A DNA stretch of 64,000 nucleotides. Source: Liopterus haemorrhoidalis (taxonomy: Eukaryota; Arthropoda; Insecta; Coleoptera; Dytiscidae). The DNA is taken from positions 206,192,743 to 206,256,742 of the forward strand of contig OZ020611.1 of assembly GCA_963971575.1 (NCBI GenBank). The letters are read 5' to 3'. The position numbers and the translations under genes were made by a program. Under the pieces are notes generated by a model, which had not been told where the DNA came from, did not search any database, and was given only the letters and a program-made list of their open reading frames with translations. How positions within the stretch are numbered: position 1 is the first letter of the stretch; each line of letters opens with the position of its first letter. Below, in pieces: positions 10,930-21,868 of this stretch.

Positions 10930-11507
10930 CATCAAGAGTATCCTTATATAAAGAGTTATGTCCAAATTTACCCTTACCACCAAATCCTGTTGTGAAACAT
11001 TGGAGAACTTGGCTTGAGCAGCATTATTTTATGTTAACAATTTTGAAGTTTTAAAATTTTTAATTTTCTCCGGATGCTCAAAGCATTATAATATCAAAAA
11101 ATATTTTACAAAAAACAAATATTTATGAAGAGTTAAAGTTCATAAAGACTAATTTTGAATTTCTTCCTTCAACCATAGTAAATTTAGAAAAACAAAACCG
11201 GCCGTTGTCAGAATCTTTAAATATTATTTATTGGACAGTAAACAAACTGAAATCTGTTCCCGGCGAGTTTAGTTTGCACTTGTATGCAAAAATTGTTAGT
11301 GTATTTAATAAAAATCCTGACCTACAAGTATTACTACAATTTTCTATCAATTTATTATCAAATCAAGATATATTTAATAAATATAAAGAAATATATACTT
11401 TTTATAATTATGCACCAATAACAAGTTTTGATGTAGAGAGGTCTTTTTCTTTTTTCAAGGAAGTATATATATCGAAAAGAACTAATTTTTCTGATAAAAA
11501 TTTATAA
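10930..11507 (+). pseudogene. hAT transposase, 3' remnant with dimerisation domain
   Basis: Near 10990 the translation PNPVVKHWRTWLEQ matches the PVVTRWGTWLEA segment of hAT transposases. After a degenerate, stop-containing stretch, an open frame from about 11205 runs to 11507. It ends with YAPITSFDVERSFSFFKEVY and then a K-R-NFSDKNL motif, the conserved hAT C-terminal dimerisation region (ERSFS and the following basic/leucine segment). The RNase H-fold catalytic residues are not visible. It is a 5'-truncated relic; terminal inverted repeats were not found. Confidence 0.75.
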
Positions 11508-12533
11508 AAATACTTAATGATTTCTTTAAATAATTAAAAACTTATTACTTTCATAAATATTATTATTAATTATTATTATTATTACTGAGAAAAGAAAAAA
11601 AAATCACTACAATACACACCAAGTCGAAAAATTTCTTACTGTTATTATTATTTATATTAAAATTGCATTTATTTTGCTTGTGTATACTATTTATTAATAA
11701 TAAATAATATCGTTTATAAACTTTTTCATTTTTCAATTTTTTACTATTTGGAAATAAAGACCAACAAAAAACAAAAGAATAAAACACTTGTACCGCAATG
11801 AGTTTTTATCTTAATAACGACACCTCATTATTTTGGGATTATATCCGAGATAATTCCAGGTACTCCTCTGCCATTGGTCAGTTTTTGATAAGATATTCAA
11901 TTTATATACGCTACACTATTTGTCATATAATTACATTTTATTTCTACAGATAACACATGTGCCGCTTTTTATCGAAAAACACCTAAAACTAAAGTATCGT
12001 TCCATATTTTTGCCAGACTCTAATCATTAACCTTAATTTTTTTAATTACGCTATCAATATTGTCTTTCTTTTTTTATCAGGTCTTCTGATTCCCTCGTAT
12101 TTTTCGGCATATAAGTGTCATTCCACGCTTTTTTCCCAAATAATATCTATACTAATAGATAAATTAGTTTGTTTGTATGTATGTATGTATCTATATAGTG
12201 TATATGTCACATCGAAACCAAAGGACGGCTGTACTGATTAAAAAATATATATACACCGGCCTGTTGCACATGGCATGGTTTATAGTAAAATAGGTCTGTT
12301 TTTGGAGATAATGAGAGTCATCATGAATTCTGATTGTTTTTCTTTTTTTTTTAATAATTAAAATTAATCTAAAACCTTAAATTCTATTGTAAATATATTC
12401 CCTAAAAACACAAATGCTAAGGACTATGTACGTAATTAACCTACAAAAGTCTGGTTTGCACCAAGGTGTTTAGAAAACCTTGCAAATTCAAGTCAAAATA
12501 TTGAGATTTTCTTCAAAACTTAAATATAGCTAA
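11508..12533. other. Non-coding AT-rich stretch
   Basis: No gene seen. A TATGTATGTATG tract near 12175-12190 follows sequence starting TCTATACTAATAGATAAA, which resembles 5' ends of some Helitrons, but no matching 3' end was found. Confidence 0.4.
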
Positions 12534-12535
12534 TA

Positions 12536-13843
12536 CAAGGTGTCTCAAAAGAAATTTTATATATATATAGCTTACTGCGTGAACGCAACGTATCCGAGGG
12601 GCGCGGGGGTTATGTCAATCGGTAGCCTGGCTCTTGGGAATTCAGTCGCTATGGAGCGTTTCTCGGGAGCAGACCGCGCGTTATGCGTGCGAGAGTTTTA
12701 CAAAAACGGTGATTCGGCGACTGTAGCGCGTAGAAAATTCTGCAGTATTCGAGGTTTTCGCCACTTAACGATGCGCCAAGGATTCCTCTCATTCGACATT
12801 GGGTTAAAAAGTTTGAAGAGACTGGTACAACCCTGGATAAATCAAAATCCGGGCGACCTAGGTCATCAATAACGGTAGAAAACGTGGAGAATGTTAATCA
12901 GTCTGTTCTTGACGACCCGAACCTTTCAATTCGGAAGCGCGCAAGTGCTTTAAATGTGCATTGATCATCATTACATCGCAGTATGCACAAAGACCTAAAG
13001 CTGCACCCCTACAAAATTCAATTGGTGCAAGAATTAAAGCCCCAAGATGCCAGTCAGAGGCTTAATTTCGTAAATCAGGTGATTGAGCGATTTTCAACGT
13101 TTACCAACATTTTGTTTTCGGATGAAGCTCATTTTCATCTTAATGGCCACGTAAATAAGCAGAACTGCCGCTCCTGGACTGCAACGAATCCGAAACGCAA
13201 ATATCAGAAACCCCTACATTCGCCTAAAGTGACCGTATGGGCTGCGATATCGGCGCGAGGAATTATCGGCCCTTACTTTTTTGAAGACGAAAGGGGGCGT
13301 GCAGTTACAGTGAATTCAGAGCGTTATGTGGAGATGTTAGACAACTTCTTGGTACCTGAACTGCAAAACTTTCCTGGTTATAACCAAAGAACATGGTTCT
13401 AACAGGACGGAGCAACTTCACACACGTCCAATATGTCTCTGCGACGTGTTCGTGAAATTTTCTCAAGCAAATTGATCTCCCGGAGAGGTGACATAAATTG
13501 GCCTCCACGCAGTCCAGATTCAACCCCTATGGACTTTTTCCTATGGGGTTATCTTAAATATAAAGTTTACGCCAATAAAACGACTTCACTGGCGCATTTG
13601 AAAGAAAATATCCGTCATGAAATGGCAGCCATCCCTGAGTCCACCTGCCGAGACGTCATAAGTAATTTTACTGTTCGATTAAATGAGTGCCGAGAACGCG
13701 AGGGTCTACATTTAGACGATATTATTTTTAAGAAATAAATCCCCAAAAAGTGTATTTTAATAATTAATAAACATTTTTTCTATATACGGCTTACTTTTTT
13801 TTAATCGATCCACCAAATATAAAATTTCTTTTGAGACACCTTG
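12536..13843 (+). mobile_element. Complete-ended mariner-superfamily element
   Basis: Two perfect 27-bp terminal inverted repeats, beginning CAAGGTGTCTCAAAAGAAAT, lie at 12536-12562 and 13817-13843. Both are flanked by the TA target duplication (12534-12535 and 13844-13845). The 1308-bp element carries a single transposase gene with inactivating lesions. Perfect ends but a broken gene imply a fairly recent, non-autonomous insertion. Confidence 0.95.
12651..13738 (+). pseudogene. Mariner-superfamily DDE transposase, broken
   Basis: The start ATGGAGCG at 12651 opens an N-terminal helix-turn-helix (MERFSGADRALCVREFYKNG, then ATVARRKF), a domain common in insect mariner-like transposases. The catalytic core follows: first Asp in ILFSDEAHFHLNG, second Asp in QDGATSHTS, third in WPPRSPDSTPMDFFLWGYLK. 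The C-terminus reads HLDDIIFKK and stops at 13738. Lesions visible: a frameshift near 12765, a TGA near 12963 and a TAA near 13400, two codons before the second catalytic Asp. The intact family enzyme would cut and paste the element at TA. The gene lies wholly inside the TIR-bounded element, so assignment is firm. Confidence 0.9.
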
Positions 13844-13845
13844 TA

Positions 13846-14200
13846 TTTTGTACATTTATATATTCGCGAGTCTTATTCAAGGGGTTGTATAATTTCTATG
13901 TATAAGACTTAGACAAGTTATTGAACTCAAGTGGATATTCTGAGAATTCAGTACAGTAACTAAGTGATTTAGTTAATCGGATCTCAAGTTAATATTCACA
14001 ACGACATCAGCTTTGACATAAAAAATTAAAAATTCCTAGCCAATAAAGCCGGAGATTGAAGACTATTTTAAAATATAATTTCAGGAAAAACAATGTGCTT
14101 AGTTTATAAAATCTTAAAGATACTTATAAGATCGTAGCTTACATATTGTTCTGAAACATTTAGGGTCCATGTTCCGAAGCAGGTTGAAAATGGACTTAAT
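13846..14200. other. Short inter-element stretch
   Basis: No gene or terminal repeat recognised between the two TA-flanked elements. Confidence 0.4.
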
Positions 14201-14202
14201 TA

Positions 14203-15171
14203 CAGGTGGACCTTATTTTACGCCGCTTTATTTTACGCTGGTTGGCAGCGACCTTAAAATAACGCCGCTTCGAAACAGTTGAACGTCGTAGTCGGGTGTC
14301 GACGATTCAGGGGTCGAAGCGGGGATGTCTCGTGGTTTACGCAGTCGCAGTAATCGCACTACTGAGACGTATTCAGTTGTAAAATAAATAAAAACTCGCT
14401 TAAGAGTGTCTGCTTTATGATATATACATATTTAAATTTAAATAAATCTAAATCTAATATTTAATATAATCTAAATTTAATAATTTTTAATTTTTCTATA
14501 TTATTTTTATTAACTTACTTTTAAAATTGAATTTAAAATTATTGTGTAATAATTATAATTTTCATTAATACCAATGGAAGATATATCTACAAAACACGAT
14601 AGAAAACAACGTAGGTCTATTTCGATTGAGACAAAAATTGAAATTATTAAAAGAATAGAGAATGGTGAAACTCGTCCGAAGATTTGTAGATGCCTAAACT
14701 TATCTCCATCAACGGTGACTACAAAATTGAAAAATGCAGATAAAATTAAAAAATTAAGACATTTGTAAGACAGTTCATGATTGCGAACGCAGTTCAACTA
14801 TAATAAAAAATATCAAAACATCTATGGCACCTTACATAAGCCTTCTGTGTGAAAGAAAAAATAAAGAAAAATAAATTTTTAATATTCTTAATGGTTTTGC
14901 TTTTATTTTTGATTATAATTTTGATTTCTGTTTTAATTTTTGTTTATTTGTACCGTATTGTTGCATTGTATTGTATGTTCTGTAATAATATTATAATTTT
15001 CTGTATATATAAGTAATAAATAAAGAAAAAACAAAAATAATTTAAAAAAAAACAAAAATATTAATTCGAATAGAATGTTAATCCGTCTCTGGAATGAACA
15101 TTCTTTGCTTTGATTTGCGCCGCTTTATTTTGCGCCTGTACGTAACACCGGCGTAAAACGAGGCCCACCTG
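14203..15171 (+). mobile_element. Internally deleted pogo/Tigger-type element
   Basis: Ends read CAGGTGGACCTTATTTTACG on the left and, reverse-complemented, CAGGTGGGCCTCGTTTTACG on the right, with TA on each side (14201-14202, 15172-15173). The subterminal GCGCCGCTTTATTTT words recur at both ends. Only the N-terminal DNA-binding part of a transposase remains inside, so the 969-bp copy cannot move itself. TA duplication, CAG-starting ends and the psq/CENP-B-type domain all fit the pogo branch. Confidence 0.8.
14574..14768 (+). pseudogene. Tigger-like transposase, N-terminal HTH fragment
   Basis: A 64-codon frame reads MEDISTKHDRKQRRSISIET, followed by KIEIIKRIENGE, a KICRCLNLSPSTV segment and KNADKIK. 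This is the pipsqueak/CENP-B-N type helix-turn-helix that Tigger/pogo transposases use to bind their own ends; -I-R-LNLSPSTV is the recognition-helix region. The rest of the protein (second HTH, DDE catalytic core) is missing. The start ATG at 14574 is the first in frame and plausible. Confidence 0.8.
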
Positions 15172-15173
15172 TA

Positions 15174-16167
15174 TTTTGAAAGAAAAGAACATCTGTGCAC
15201 GTGATAGATGGCACAACGACATAATTTTGGTTATCAGAGTTATAGATCCGGATATAGTCCGGGCGATAACCATTTATAGTAATTTCAACTTGCAATATCT
15301 CAAGATTTTTATTATTTATGAAATTTTATCTTTTCAACTTTTATCAAATTTTTTTGCGAGAACAAAGCTTCACGACTAGGGTAAAAAACATAGCAACTAG
15401 ATTTTATTTTCATATCTATTGTAACATTGAGAGCTGATACCTTTTATCAGATCCTTAATTTTTAAAAACACTCACTAGAAATTATTTGCAAAATTATTCT
15501 AATAGCACTTCAAAACTGAGTAAAATTTATATTAAGACAAACACTTAAGACTTACACTCAAAAAATTACGATGAAAATAAATTTATCATTTGCAATATTA
15601 GACTTATCATTTAACTATACATAATTACAAAAAAAAAACGTTAACTCATAATCTGTTATATGCTTATTCGCTGTTTACAAATACTAGCGGTAAAATTTCA
15701 TAAGTTCTTCAAATGAGTTAACGACAATTTAAATTTACTGTATTTTGATAAAAATGCGACAAATTTACGGTAAGTGGCTTTAAGTTGATTGAAATTTATT
15801 GCAATATCTAGGCTTACCATGATTATTTTGCATATTTGTTAGTTATTTAAATGCTTGCTTACAAAGAAATATTTAAAGCCGGTGGATTTAAAAATTGCAT
15901 GGGCGGCGAAAAGGCGAGGCGCAAAAGACTCACCTCCGACGGCATCTTAAAAGGTACGGTCAATTTTGCCTGTACTTACGAGGTATGTTCAGAAAGTATA
16001 CGACCTTATGCTATAACAGGAAATAGAATTAATCTTGGTCAATAACGATATCCCCTTCAAAGTACAGCTCTTCGAAAGCCACAACTTTCTTCAGGTGATT
16101 CCAGATTCCCGTAGCCCTTCTTAAAGACAGCTTTCCGAATAGACAACAGCTGTCACGTCGAATTCGG
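15174..16167. other. Stretch without a recognisable gene
   Basis: A frame at 15176-15379 has no family resemblance. A segment starting ACGAGGTATGTTCAG near 15977 resembles mariner-type ends but lacks a partner. Nothing else was identified. Confidence 0.35.
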
Positions 16168-16829
16168 TTTTACTTTGCCTCTTATATTTCGGGAATGCGC
16201 TTAATTAGTGCGGCCATCTGGCAACTGACGCTTCTATCGTAATGTTTGATATTTTTGATGGTATACGTATTCAGAACGTTTTTACGTACGAGCGCTATGT
16301 GTTGTTTACAGTAACTTGAAAAAATTCAAAACTGCGACGTAGATTAACCCAACAACAGTGCATCGATGAACTTAATTCGACTTTTAGCGTTGAAACACCA
16401 TCAAGGACTACTGTTTATCGATGGTTTGAAGACTTCAATCGTGGCCGTAGTTCACTTAAGGATAAATTTCGTGAAGGTTGTCCAAAATCGGTTGTTGTTC
16501 CGGAAAATATTGATGCTGTGCGTGAACTGATACTGCAAGATCGTTATGTGACTTATCGTGAGATTGAGGTATCCTTGGGCATTAGTGAGACAAGCATACA
16601 TTCACTATTGGATGAACATTTGGTCGTCTAAAAGATTTGTTCGCGTTGGATACCACATAATTTGACAATCGGAGTAGAAAATGCCTCAATCGGAGTGGAA
16701 AAAGTGATTTAAACGCATGCAAAAGTGTATTGACCTTCATGGAGAATATTTTGAAATAATAAAGCCACTTTTGTTGATAAATAATTGTTTTACATATCAA
16801 ATCCCGAAATATAAAAGACAACCCTCGTA
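16168..16829 (+). mobile_element. Deleted mariner element, copy 1
   Basis: The right end (ending near 16829) reverse-complements to a start of ACGAGGGTTGTCTTTTATAT; the same TTATATTTCGGGA block recurs near 16183-16196 next to the left end, though the left terminus is degraded. A mariner transposase N-terminus sits between them. The catalytic part is deleted. Related copies lie at 22648-23110 and 23565-23700. Confidence 0.65.
16339..16690 (+). pseudogene. Mariner transposase, N-terminal DNA-binding half
   Basis: The translation contains PSRTTVYRWFEDFNRGRSSL, then KDKFREGCPKSVVVPENIDA and YREIEVSLGISETSIHSLL. These are the two helix-turn-helix segments and linker of mariner (Mos1/SETMAR-like) transposases. 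The frame reaches a TAA at 16629-16631 and then a degraded WIPHNL segment (the conserved WVPHxL motif). The following DDD catalytic domain is absent. About 85-90% of residues match the minus-strand copy at 22648-23030 by eye. Confidence 0.85.
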
Positions 16830-17557
16830 TCCTCAAATCTCTTTCTACTTAGAGGATTTTGTAATTTGCGGGAGCGCCAAGTTGAACGTAGTCAGAGTCA
16901 GAGTAAGGCCTCTTTTTTTATTACTTTATTGGCCTTGGGTTTAACCACCACTTGGCGAGTAAAGCCTCGTTTATAATAAATCCATAAAATAATGCATAAG
17001 TATGAAACAAAGATTTTGAACGAGGGTTCCGATTGTCCAGAGGCTAACGAATTTGTATAATGTCGTGTTTCACCAGAAATTGCTGGTTAAGCTGTTAATC
17101 GATCTTCTGTCAGCAGTTGTGGTTTGAATTTTGCAGCCGCGTGATTTTAGAAACAATAGTTTTTGGAATCCCAAAGTTTTCTTCTATCTCTCGCACAGTC
17201 AAACGACGATTTTCATTAATTGTTATACGCAGGCTATTCGAATCGCCAAGTTTTGGCAAATGTTCGGTTTTGTTCATTATGAAATGCGATCCTCAGTATA
17301 AGATTGCATATATTCTTGAAATCCATTCAATTAGATTTTTTTTTTTAGTTCTCAATATAAATATTTTGTATTAGTTCTTAAAAAAAATATTGAGAAAAAA
17401 TCGATTTAAATTTCAAAGATGAAAATAATTATTAAAATTAGAGTACAGTATTAAAGAATTTTATTACTCCATATAAATATCAAAATCTGATTTCAATTAT
17501 TTTGAAGATACGCGATAACATTATAATAACGATTCAACTACAATTTCTAAGACAATA
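16830..17557. other. Stretch with a possible small transposase fragment
   Basis: Apart from the weak minus-strand helix-turn-helix match at 17130-17285 no gene was recognised. A pair of CGCCAAGTTG / CACTTGGCG words at 16874-16957 suggests a short inverted repeat. Confidence 0.35.
17130..17285 (-). pseudogene. Possible mariner/Tc-type HTH fragment
   Basis: On the minus strand a reading contains NENRRLTVREIEENFGIPKT, which resembles the second helix-turn-helix of mariner transposases (RRLTVREIAE--NIS-GS). The segment is short and no ends were found, so this is tentative. Confidence 0.4.
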
Positions 17558-17565
17558 GCGTAACG

Positions 17566-17832
17566 TAGGGTGACCAGACGTACTCTTTGTTAGAGTATTA
17601 TACTCTTTTTTAAGTCTCTATACTCTTACTTTTTATAAAAAACCCTGAATATACTCTTTTTTGCTCGTCACTTGTGGTTTGTTTATTGTATAGATTGAGG
17701 ACTTTTTTGTTTTTGCTCATCACTTCTATTTTGGAAGTGAGGACCTTTTTTTTGCTCATCACTTGTATTTTTGGAGTGAGGACTTTTTTTTTAGTATACT
17801 CTTTTTCTGTAAAAAAAAATCTGGTCAGCCTA
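17566..17832. mobile_element. Short hAT-type MITE containing tandem repeats
   Basis: Terminal inverted repeats TAGGGTGACCAGA and, reverse-complemented, TAGGCTGACCAGA bound a 267-bp element. Flanking 8-bp sequences GCGTAACG (17558-17565) and ACGTAACG (17833-17840) match at 7 of 8 positions, as for a hAT duplication. The interior consists of three diverged copies of a unit of about 40 bp with the core TTTTGCTCATCACTT followed by TTGGAGTGAGGAC. The same unit fills the hAT MITE at 42614-42885, whose ends differ. Confidence 0.75.
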
Positions 17833-17840
17833 ACGTAACG

Positions 17841-18763
17841 ATATTTTAATAACGTTATATAATGTTATAATAACCTATAACGGTTCAAAAAAAGTTATTT
17901 TGTAACTAGCTAAATCCTAATCCAAAGAGTTGGTAAATCTTAGGTTTTACTGGGAAATCTTAGGATTTACCGTAGTTCGGGCTTTTACAGTAACATATAT
18001 ATGCTATCGAAATATGTATTATCTAATATAAAAATATATAACTTTTTGCTCTAGTTTAAGAACCACTGGATTAAAGAAATAATTTCTTCTATAAGCATAT
18101 GTCCCCCTTACTCTCCTACAACTTTGTTATTCAATATTTTTTTGTATCTCGAATAATCCATATCTCATATCCAAAAAAATGCATATAAGTACTGATATAT
18201 TTTTTGAATGTTTTTCTTATTCGAAGTTTTAGTATTTTTATATAGCTATATACCGATCAAAGACCAAATTGGACAAAATTTCTACTGAACAGACAGACAA
18301 ACACATGAATGGCAATAAGGGTTTCCGGTAGTAGTTACGAAACCTTAATAATAATAGAAAACTAGCTTCTTCTTTAAATAAAAATACATGTATGTATTCA
18401 CTAAAAGGCAGCAAAAAGGACAAAAATTACACAATTACTGATTTATATTCTATAAGGGGCGTTTGTGCTTTAAAATATCATTCTAGAAAAATCTAAAGAT
18501 AATGGCTTTGAGATTTCAATTCAATGCTGTCGTCGTTAGTTAACATGACGAACATACATCAGAGTGATTAGTCCGAACTGACATTTGTTTATCATCTATG
18601 TAAATTCTACTTTAACTAACCTCGAGCTACTTACTCTGTAGATTAAAATACAGTACTAGTACAACATTCTTATTGCTTCCATTTGTAGAATAAATTATAC
18701 TCAGTTTTTATTTTAACAAAAGGATAATTTAATCAAGAAATATTCTGAGTACACACAAGACAA
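17841..18763. other. Non-coding stretch
   Basis: AT-rich with no recognised gene or paired termini. Confidence 0.4.
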
Positions 18764-18997
18764 GAAAAATACCAAAAGAGATATCTAGGCAAAATATAAG
18801 AATGTTAGTTCTAGAATTTCTAGTTCAATTATATAGAAGATAGGTTAGTTCAAATATATATATATATATTTGGGATAGTTTGAGAAAAATACCAAAAGAG
18901 ATAGCTAGGCAAAATATAAGAATGTTAGTTCTAGAATTTCTAGTTCAATTATATAGAAGATAGGTTAGTTCAAATATATATATATTTGGGGTAGTTT
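18764..18997. repeat. Tandem duplication with 120-bp period
   Basis: The sequence starting GAAAAATACCAAAAGAGATA at 18764 recurs at 18884, offset by exactly 120 bp. It is nearly identical except for one substitution and a shorter AT run in the second copy. No gene is involved. Confidence 0.95.
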
Positions 18998-19019
18998 GCA
19001 CATTTCAATTACACGAAAA

Positions 19020-19800
19020 CATATATATATAAATGAGTTTATTCAGATATTGATTTACATATATGGATCAGTACATCATTAGAACACAGCGCCCGTTACA
19101 AGTAACTTAATCTGTATTTGTACATAGAATAATATTTTAGTGTTATTTAATACATTTTTATGCTTACTGATTAATTCAAGGAAAATTTGCAAAAAGCCTT
19201 ATAAGTAATGTGTGAGGTGTGAAAAAGTGAGAGATGGTCACATAGGTGGTCATGGAGTATATGCTTCGGTAATCTTCTACTGTGTCTAACTGGGAGTTCA
19301 GCAAAATCGTATTGACCTAGTTGGTTAACTAGCGGATTTTCATGGTAACTGCATTTGTCATAAAACTTCCTTGCAATTTTGGTAATAAATTCCTCAATTG
19401 TAGGTTGAACTGCGACTTCGTGAATGTGAGTTACTTTAGTGTATCTTCGAAGTTTTGTGGCCATCCTTAGGCATTTATTCTGAATAATCTGAACACTATT
19501 CAGGTAACTTCTCGATGTGCTACACCATGCAGTAGATCCATAAGTTAAAACTGGTCTTATCACAGCGTTATATAGCAATAATTTATTTTTAGTGCTTAGA
19601 CAGCTACTAGTATTAATTAAGGCATAGATTTCGTGCATAATTTTTTTAGACTTTTAAGTGACATTGACAATATGATCTTTCCACGTTAATTTGCTGTCAA
19701 TGGTTAGACCTAAATATTTAGCGCTGGAGCTCCAATTATTCCACTTTTCCCGAGGCCTTAGGGGGATATTTCTAACAATTATTAGTAACTAGAGCAAGTT
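19020..19800 (-). pseudogene. Jockey-type retrotransposon, C-terminal reverse-transcriptase part and 3' end
   Basis: The minus strand from about 19790 reads through AKYLGLTIDSKLTWKDHI (the YLG-D-L-W--H motif after the RT palm) and, after one stop, an open frame at 19638-19171. That frame has LLLYNAVIRPVLTYGSTAW, a RP-LTYG-WCST motif typical of Jockey elements, and IQNKCLRM. The stop at 19171 is followed by a 3' untranslated region ending in a TATATA tract near 19020. There is no RNase H domain, as in Jockey and CR1. The copy is truncated 5' and lacks the catalytic residues. Confidence 0.85.
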
Positions 19801-20745
19801 TTCGACACCAAATGCATTATTTTCCCGAGACCCCCCAAAACTCACAGCCACTGCGTAGAAATAAAAAAATAATAAAGCATTGAAAAAATATTAATAAAGA
19901 AAAAAAAGTCACATTTTTCTTCCTTACTTTCATTAAAACCCAATATTTTTTAAAATAATTATTTTTCTGCTAATAATAATTTTAATCAAAAATGTCGAAT
20001 ATCACGGAAGGATAACGTTTTTCTGTGTTTAGTTTCGTAAAAAAACCGATCCGTGTATTTCACAACTAAATTAATAATTGTGAAGTGATTTTTTAATGAA
20101 AAAAACAACTGTCATTTTTACTAATTTATTGTCAACACTCAAAACAAAAATTCACAGCACACTACTGTCCAATACATAAATTAATATATAATAACTCTAA
20201 AATCAGAAATTATAAAAAGTGTTCGTAGAATATTCACTATTATTGCATCTTATAATAATTATAAAAAGTGTTCGTAGAAAATTCACTATTATTGCATCAA
20301 CAATATATTTTAAACAATTTTGACATAAATAATTAACATATGCGCGCCTCTATCGGGGAATGAAGAAACGACCGGTCGAACATACGAACATACAAACAGG
20401 CGTATTATATTATAGGATGGTTGTGTTTTCTAAGTTTAACACTGAGAAAATTGGTTTATAAACCAGTAGATGTTTAATAGTAAGTATTTCAAAACATAGA
20501 AATAGAGACAACTTACCAGCCAATCAGTTAAAATCACCACGTAATCAAACAGGTTTAAAACTGGGTGTCAAGATTAACGTATTCCTATTTTTCCGTTAAA
20601 GACATATGAACCAGAATTGGGAATATACTTGTCGGTATGACTCATGTCGGTGTCAGACACTCCGTACGTATGTGATGTGATGATAGTACGTATCGTTTCA
20701 AAAGAAACATAGTCATATTTTACAGTAAAGTTTTGTACAGCAGAT
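19801..20745. other. Stretch between two retrotransposon remnants
   Basis: No gene recognised apart from a small tandem duplication at 20209-20298. The last 170 bp may be the 3' untranslated region of the Penelope-like element that ends at 20746. Confidence 0.4.
20209..20298. repeat. Tandem duplication with 49-bp period
   Basis: ATTATAAAAAGTGTTCGTAG starts at 20209 and again at 20258, with matching sequence through TATTGCATC. Confidence 0.93.
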
Positions 20746-21306
20746 TTAATTGTTGCGTATCTGTTTTTTATTGACACAATTTATTTCGGATGCTTGTATG
20801 TGCAACATTTCCGATATTAATCTTTTTTCCGTGTTGATTTCCTTATCCAGAATCTTGAGTTTTTCATATTTATACCCATGTTTAAGGGTGTCTGCATGAA
20901 TGGCTAAAGCTGTACTTTTTGGTTTTACATGAGTATCAGACTTGTGCTGTGTAAGTCTTTTCTTCTGGGTCTGATCAGTGGTCCCTATATAGCATTTATT
21001 GCAGTTTCCGAATGGGATTTGGTATACTAAATCTGAGTTTTCAAGTTTCGGGATTCTTGTTTTTAAGTTGGTGAAATTTTTTCTGTTTTTATTCCTTGTT
21101 GAGAAAGCTAGAGATACGTTATGCTCCTTGAATATTTTTTTAAACCCATTGAAGTTGTGGTACGGAAACTTGGAATTATAGGTTTTCTCTTCATCACTCG
21201 TTTCGGGTTTGGTATTCCGGTTGTAAGTTGCCCTTATACGTTTTTTGATGCACTTTTTTACTATTTGGGTTGAGTAATTATTTTCCTTTGTGAACGCCTC
21301 CGACAC
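20746..21306 (-). pseudogene. Penelope-like element, GIY-YIG endonuclease part
   Basis: A 186-codon open frame carries the C-terminal GIY-YIG-type nuclease of a Penelope-like retroelement: LVYQIPFGNCNKCYIGTTDQ, then KKRLTQHKSD and later EKRLISEMLHIQ. The Tyr of the first motif, the YIG, the Arg of KKRL and the late Glu correspond to the nuclease's core residues, and CNKC is the C-x2-C insertion typical of this group. In active elements the domain nicks the target to prime reverse transcription. The frame is a continuation of the RT segment at 21307-21868, separated by a stop near 21450; the stop at 20746 ends the protein. Confidence 0.9.
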
Positions 21307-21868
21307 TTTTTTCAGATTTTTTGACCTGAACGACGGGTGTGATAATTTTATGGCCTTATCTATTACGTTGTTCAGGGTGTTGATCTTAAGGTTGTGTGGG
21401 TGGTTGGAAAAATAATTTAGGTATCTCCAACTGTGTGTGGACCTCTCGTACTAATTCGTGATTATTGTGTTTTTATTTGACCGTATTAGTTCCGTATCCA
21501 AGAACGAGATACTGTTTTCTATTTCTTCTTCATGGGTGAAATTTAACCTTGGGTGGAAACCATTGAAAATGTCCACTCTTTCTTTTATTTCTTCTTTCTT
21601 GATGACTTGTATTATGTCATCGACATATCGGAAATAGAACAGTGGTACTTCATTGAGCTTTTCCAAGCATTTGGTTTCCAACTCTTCCATCACTAGGTTT
21701 GTGATGGTATTGGAGAGAGGACTGCCCATTGCGCATGGGCAGTCCTCAGTGGGTTTGTGAGTAAATCTCACCCTTGTAGTCGAAGTAAGTTCGTGTTGTT
21801 CAAGCAGAATTGTGCACCTGTAAGGAATTCTCTCGAACAATGGCCCGTCTGTTCTTGTATCGTTTCCC
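21307..21868 (-). pseudogene. Penelope-like element, reverse-transcriptase part
   Basis: The minus strand encodes the RT palm of a Penelope-like element: CAMGSPLSNTITNLVMEELE, then YFRYVDDIIQVIKKE with the catalytic YVDD, and a SISFLDTELIR segment. Upstream, in a different frame, WETIQEQTG and FCLNNTNLL also belong to the element, so a frameshift lies near 21770. Downstream, after one stop near 21450, RYLNYFSNHP and NLKINTLNNVIDKAIKLS connect to the nuclease frame. The N-terminus is missing: at about 21868 the sequence changes to an unrelated RTE-type element. Confidence 0.88.

Noticed and set aside
12146..12300. Helitron starting TCTATACTAATAGATAAA
   Set aside because: The start is suggestive but no hairpin plus CTAG|T end was found in the following sequence.
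20574..20777. 67-codon frame after the Penelope-like element
   Set aside because: Overlaps the end of the nuclease frame in another phase; probably the 3' untranslated region.
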